Under the pieces are notes generated by a model, which did no database searches, was not told the DNA's origin, and saw only the letters and a list, made by a program, of their open reading frames with translations. A stretch of DNA of 5,828 bases, taken from an uncultured Blautia sp. Lineage in GTDB: Bacteria; Bacillota; Clostridia; Lachnospirales; Lachnospiraceae. The stretch lies in assembly GCA_900765525.1 (NCBI GenBank), contig CAAFRY010000272.1:1-5828 (forward strand). The letters are read 5' to 3'. Below, one piece after another: positions 4,001-5,828 of the stretch. The translations under genes and the position numbers were made by a program. Position 1 is the stretch's first letter. The number at the start of each line of letters is the position of its first letter.

Positions 4001-4765
4001 ATGAAGATTATCATTTCTCCGGCCAAGAAAATGGCCCTTTGCCAGGAAGATATGCCAGTGGAGGGCATGCCAATTTACCTGGAGGAAGCCCGGATATTAA
4101 GAGGATTATTAAAACAAATGAAGCCGGAAGAGCTTCAAAAGCTGTGGCAGTGCAACGAGAAAATTGCAGCTCAGAATATAGTGAGATTGAAGGATTTCCG
4201 GTTGGAAGAGAACCTGAGTCCTGCGCTGCTGGCTTACGAGGGCATCCAGTACCAGTATATGGCACCCCAGGTTTTTTCCGATAAGCAATGGAAATATGTT
4301 TCCGAAAATCTGAGAATTTTATCTGGCTTTTATGGGATTTTGAAGCCTCTGGACGGGGTGATTCCTTACCGCCTGGAAATGCAGGCAAGACTAAAAAATA
4401 CCAGGGGAAAGGATTTATATGCCTTCTGGGGAGACCGGCTGTACAGAGAGCTTGTGAGGGAAGATAAGGTGGTTTTAAATCTGGCTTCTAAGGAATACAG
4501 TAAGGCTGTGGAGGAATATTTGGAGAAAGAAACAGAATATTATACCTGCGTATTTGGGGAGCTGGTTCAGGGAAAGCTAAAGGTAAAAGGAACCCAGGCC
4601 AAGATGGCCAGAGGAGAAATGGTCCGCTGGCTGGCCCAGGAGCAGATAGACAACCCGGAGAAAATCAAGGATTTTCAGGGATTAGATTTTCATTATCAAA
4701 AGGATTTATCTACTCCGTATAAGCTGGTGTTCCTGAAGGAAAAAAAGAAAGAGGAGGCCTGGTAA
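4001..4765 (+). CDS. yaaA: YaaA family peroxide-stress protein
   Basis: 254 residues, matching E. coli YaaA (about 258). In E. coli this cytosolic protein limits intracellular free iron and Fenton damage during peroxide stress, and it has a DNA-binding fold. Conserved family blocks are all present: ISPAK at 5-9; LLAYEG ending at Gly81; the signature ILSGFYGILKPLDGVIPYRL with EM after it (106-127); WGD at 143-145; LNLASKEYSK at 159-168; KGTQAKMARG ending at Gly205; and FHYQ near the C-terminus. No catalytic activity is firmly assigned to the family that I can state. Start: ATG 4001 with AAGGAG (3988-3993) 7 nt upstream, and MKIIISPAKK is the family N-terminus. Its leader carries the structured element and a terminator-like hairpin, suggesting possible transcript control. 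A NuoE-like gene begins 4 nt after its stop and a HAD gene follows, so it heads an operon. Confidence 0.95.
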   Translation: MKIIISPAKKMALCQEDMPVEGMPIYLEEARILRGLLKQMKPEELQKLWQCNEKIAAQNIVRLKDFRLEENLSPALLAYEGIQYQYMAPQVFSDKQWKYVSENLRILSGFYGILKPLDGVIPYRLEMQARLKNTRGKDLYAFWGDRLYRELVREDKVVLNLASKEYSKAVEEYLEKETEYYTCVFGELVQGKLKVKGTQAKMARGEMVRWLAQEQIDNPEKIKDFQGLDFHYQKDLSTPYKLVFLKEKKKEEAW

Positions 4766-4772
4766 AATCATG
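4751..4772 (+). promoter_or_regulatory. Long-spaced RBS for the NuoE-like gene
   Basis: GAGGAGG (4751-4757), inside the end of yaaA, is 12 nt from the ATG at 4770, longer than the 7 nt seen for its neighbours. The intergenic gap is only 4 nt. Translation is probably coupled to yaaA. No better start is visible: a GTG at 4773 would be further still. Confidence 0.6.
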
Positions 4773-5261
4773 GTGAAACATAAGGAACAGATAGAGGAAA
4801 TTCTGGAATATTACAGCTCCCAGCCCAATGTGGGAAGCCAAGAAAACCTGGTAGCCATGCTGCGGGAAATACAGGAAGCAGAAGGCTGCATTCCCGGGGA
4901 GATACAGCAGGAAGCAGCAGACAGACTGGGAGTCAAGGAAAGCGTTCTGGCCTGTCTGGTGAAGCTATATCCTACCCTGAAGCCTGCGCCTTATTGCCAT
5001 GAACTGGTTCTCTGCACCGGTGAAAGATGTGGGAAAAAGGACAGCCTGGAAATTCTCCATGCAGTGAAAAAACGACTGAAGCCAGGGAAGGACGGCATTT
5101 CCTCAGACCAGACCACTCTTCTGGTCACCAGGAATTGTCTGAAACACTGTTCCACATCCCCCAATCTGCTGCTGGACGGAGTTCTTCATACCCATATGAC
5201 GAAAGAGAAGACACTGTCCCTGGTAGAAAAACTTTTGGAAGAAAAAGGAGAAAACACATGA
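4770..5261 (+). CDS. Stand-alone NuoE-like thioredoxin-fold [2Fe-2S] protein
   Basis: 163 residues, the size of complex I 24-kDa/NuoE subunits and of HydA-associated subunit E. The N-terminal helical domain (about 1-70) has the family form AMLREIQEAEGCIPGEIQQE followed by RLGV. The thioredoxin-like domain carries four cysteines, Cys82 and Cys87 (LCTGERC) and Cys123 and Cys127 (NCLKHC). The C-x4-C ... C-x3-C spacing is that of a [2Fe-2S] ligand set. The usual 'TFY..F' segment is altered to VKLYPTL, so it is a divergent member. In NADH dehydrogenases and bifurcating hydrogenases this subunit passes electrons next to a flavin NADH-binding subunit. No such partner (NuoF/HydB) is present here. It sits between yaaA (4-nt gap) and a HAD phosphatase (ATGA overlap). 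Role unknown: a small ferredoxin-like carrier or sensor would fit. Confidence 0.85.
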   Translation: MVKHKEQIEEILEYYSSQPNVGSQENLVAMLREIQEAEGCIPGEIQQEAADRLGVKESVLACLVKLYPTLKPAPYCHELVLCTGERCGKKDSLEILHAVKKRLKPGKDGISSDQTTLLVTRNCLKHCSTSPNLLLDGVLHTHMTKEKTLSLVEKLLEEKGENT

Positions 5262-5828
5262 GATATGAAGCCATCTTATTCGACCTGGACGGTACATTGA
5301 CAGCCTCTGGGGAGGGAATCACCAAGTCCGTACAATACGCCCTGAGAAAAATGGGAAGAGAAGAGCAGGGACAGGATTTAAAGAAACTGGAAGTATTTGT
5401 AGGTCCGCCTTTGCTGGAGCAATTTATGAAATTTTGCGGGATTTCCCAGGAGGAAGCCAAAAAGGCGGTAAGCTACTACAGAGAACGGTACAATGTAACA
5501 GGGATTTATGAAAATCAGCCTTATGAAGGTATCCGGGAGCTGTTAGAAGCACTGCAGAAGAAGGGCTATCGTTTGGCAGTGGCCTCCTCAAAGCCGGATA
5601 AAATGGTACATGTTGTGACGGATTATTTTCAGCTTACTCCCTTCTTTGAGGTGATTCTGGGAAGCGATATAGAGCGCCCTAAAATGACAAAAGCAGAAGT
5701 GATTGAACAGGTTCTGGAGACCATGAAGCTTACGGAAAAAAGAGACCGGGTTTTGATGGTAGGCGACAGATTTCACGATGTAGAAGGTGCGGCGAAGACC
5801 GGGCTTTCCTGCCTGGGAGTAACCTATG
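5258..5828 (+). CDS. HAD-superfamily phosphatase, phosphoglycolate phosphatase-like (partial, runs off the window)
   Basis: ATG at 5258 overlaps the NuoE-like stop as ATGA, with AAGGAG (5245-5250) 7 nt upstream. 190 residues are readable, open to the last base. Motif I is AILFDLDGTLT with Asp9 and Asp11. The cap domain includes FVGPPLLEQF and YYRERY. Motif II is VASSKPDKM with Ser110/Ser111. Motif III is a lysine in RPKMTKAEVI (Lys145 or Lys142). Motif IV is LMVGDRFHDVEGA with Asp170 and Asp174. This is the pattern of Gph/PgpH-like subfamily IA phosphatases. About 20-30 C-terminal residues are probably missing, judged by the usual 210-225 length. It is unlike the minus-strand HAD gene in motif I (LDGTLT against MDGVLF), so it is not a recent duplicate. 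It is presumably cytosolic, Mg-dependent and co-translated with the gene before it. Substrate unknown. Confidence 0.92.
   Translation, partial: MRYEAILFDLDGTLTASGEGITKSVQYALRKMGREEQGQDLKKLEVFVGPPLLEQFMKFCGISQEEAKKAVSYYRERYNVTGIYENQPYEGIRELLEALQKKGYRLAVASSKPDKMVHVVTDYFQLTPFFEVILGSDIERPKMTKAEVIEQVLETMKLTEKRDRVLMVGDRFHDVEGAAKTGLSCLGVTY

Noticed and set aside
3859..4068. Minus-strand 69-residue ORF spanning the start of yaaA and part of the structured element
   Set aside because: It begins antisense to yaaA and then reads through hairpin arms. No ribosome binding site or family was recognised, so it is treated as a shadow of yaaA and the repeat.
4011..4388. 125-residue minus-strand ORF opposite yaaA
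   Set aside because: Antisense shadow of a clear YaaA coding sequence. Pro/Ser-rich and without motifs.

Overview
The window looks like chromosomal DNA of a Clostridia/Lachnospiraceae-type Firmicute. This is inferred from strong AGGAGG-type ribosome binding sites, moderate G+C, and a gene set seen in gut Lachnospiraceae (FliB-like methylase, Cys-rich small-domain protein, stand-alone NuoE-like protein, YaaA). It cannot be proven from one window.

Layout, left to right. (1) The C-terminal tail of a PfkB-family sugar/nucleoside kinase overlaps by 8 nt an ADP-ribosylglycohydrolase that starts with TTG. The pair recalls E. coli yegV/yegU. (2) A near-consensus promoter and a degenerate palindrome lead into a FliB-type Fe-S lysine N-methylase. 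A small eight-cysteine metal-binding protein follows. (3) That small gene runs tail-to-tail, with a 38-bp overlap, into a minus-strand beta-phosphoglucomutase-like HAD hydrolase. (4) A 634-nt intergenic stretch (3367-4000) holds a near-perfect 50-bp palindrome, a candidate extended -10 promoter and a highly structured ~308-bp element. (5) A tight operon follows: yaaA, a NuoE-like thioredoxin-fold [2Fe-2S] protein, and a second HAD phosphatase cut by the window end.

Three features are not explained by ordinary genes. The first is a palindromic repeat family with three copies in intergenic DNA (about 1153, 2372 and 3518): one intact, one degenerate, one apparently lacking most of its left arm. 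The second is the structured element at 3670-3977. It has ACTATTCAG/CTGAATAGT ends, symmetric flanking GAAAAAC copies, a perfect 22-bp inverted repeat, a nested double stem, a terminator-like hairpin and a 20-bp imperfect terminal hairpin, and it ends 10 nt before the yaaA ribosome binding site. It could be a MITE-like element, a structured RNA, or a leader controlling yaaA. The third is a 58-codon ORF lying inside that element.

Functionally, several products are metal or redox linked: the Fe-S methylase, the Cys-rich protein, YaaA (peroxide/iron stress) and the [2Fe-2S] protein. Only yaaA, the NuoE-like gene and the second HAD gene are clearly organised to be co-transcribed.
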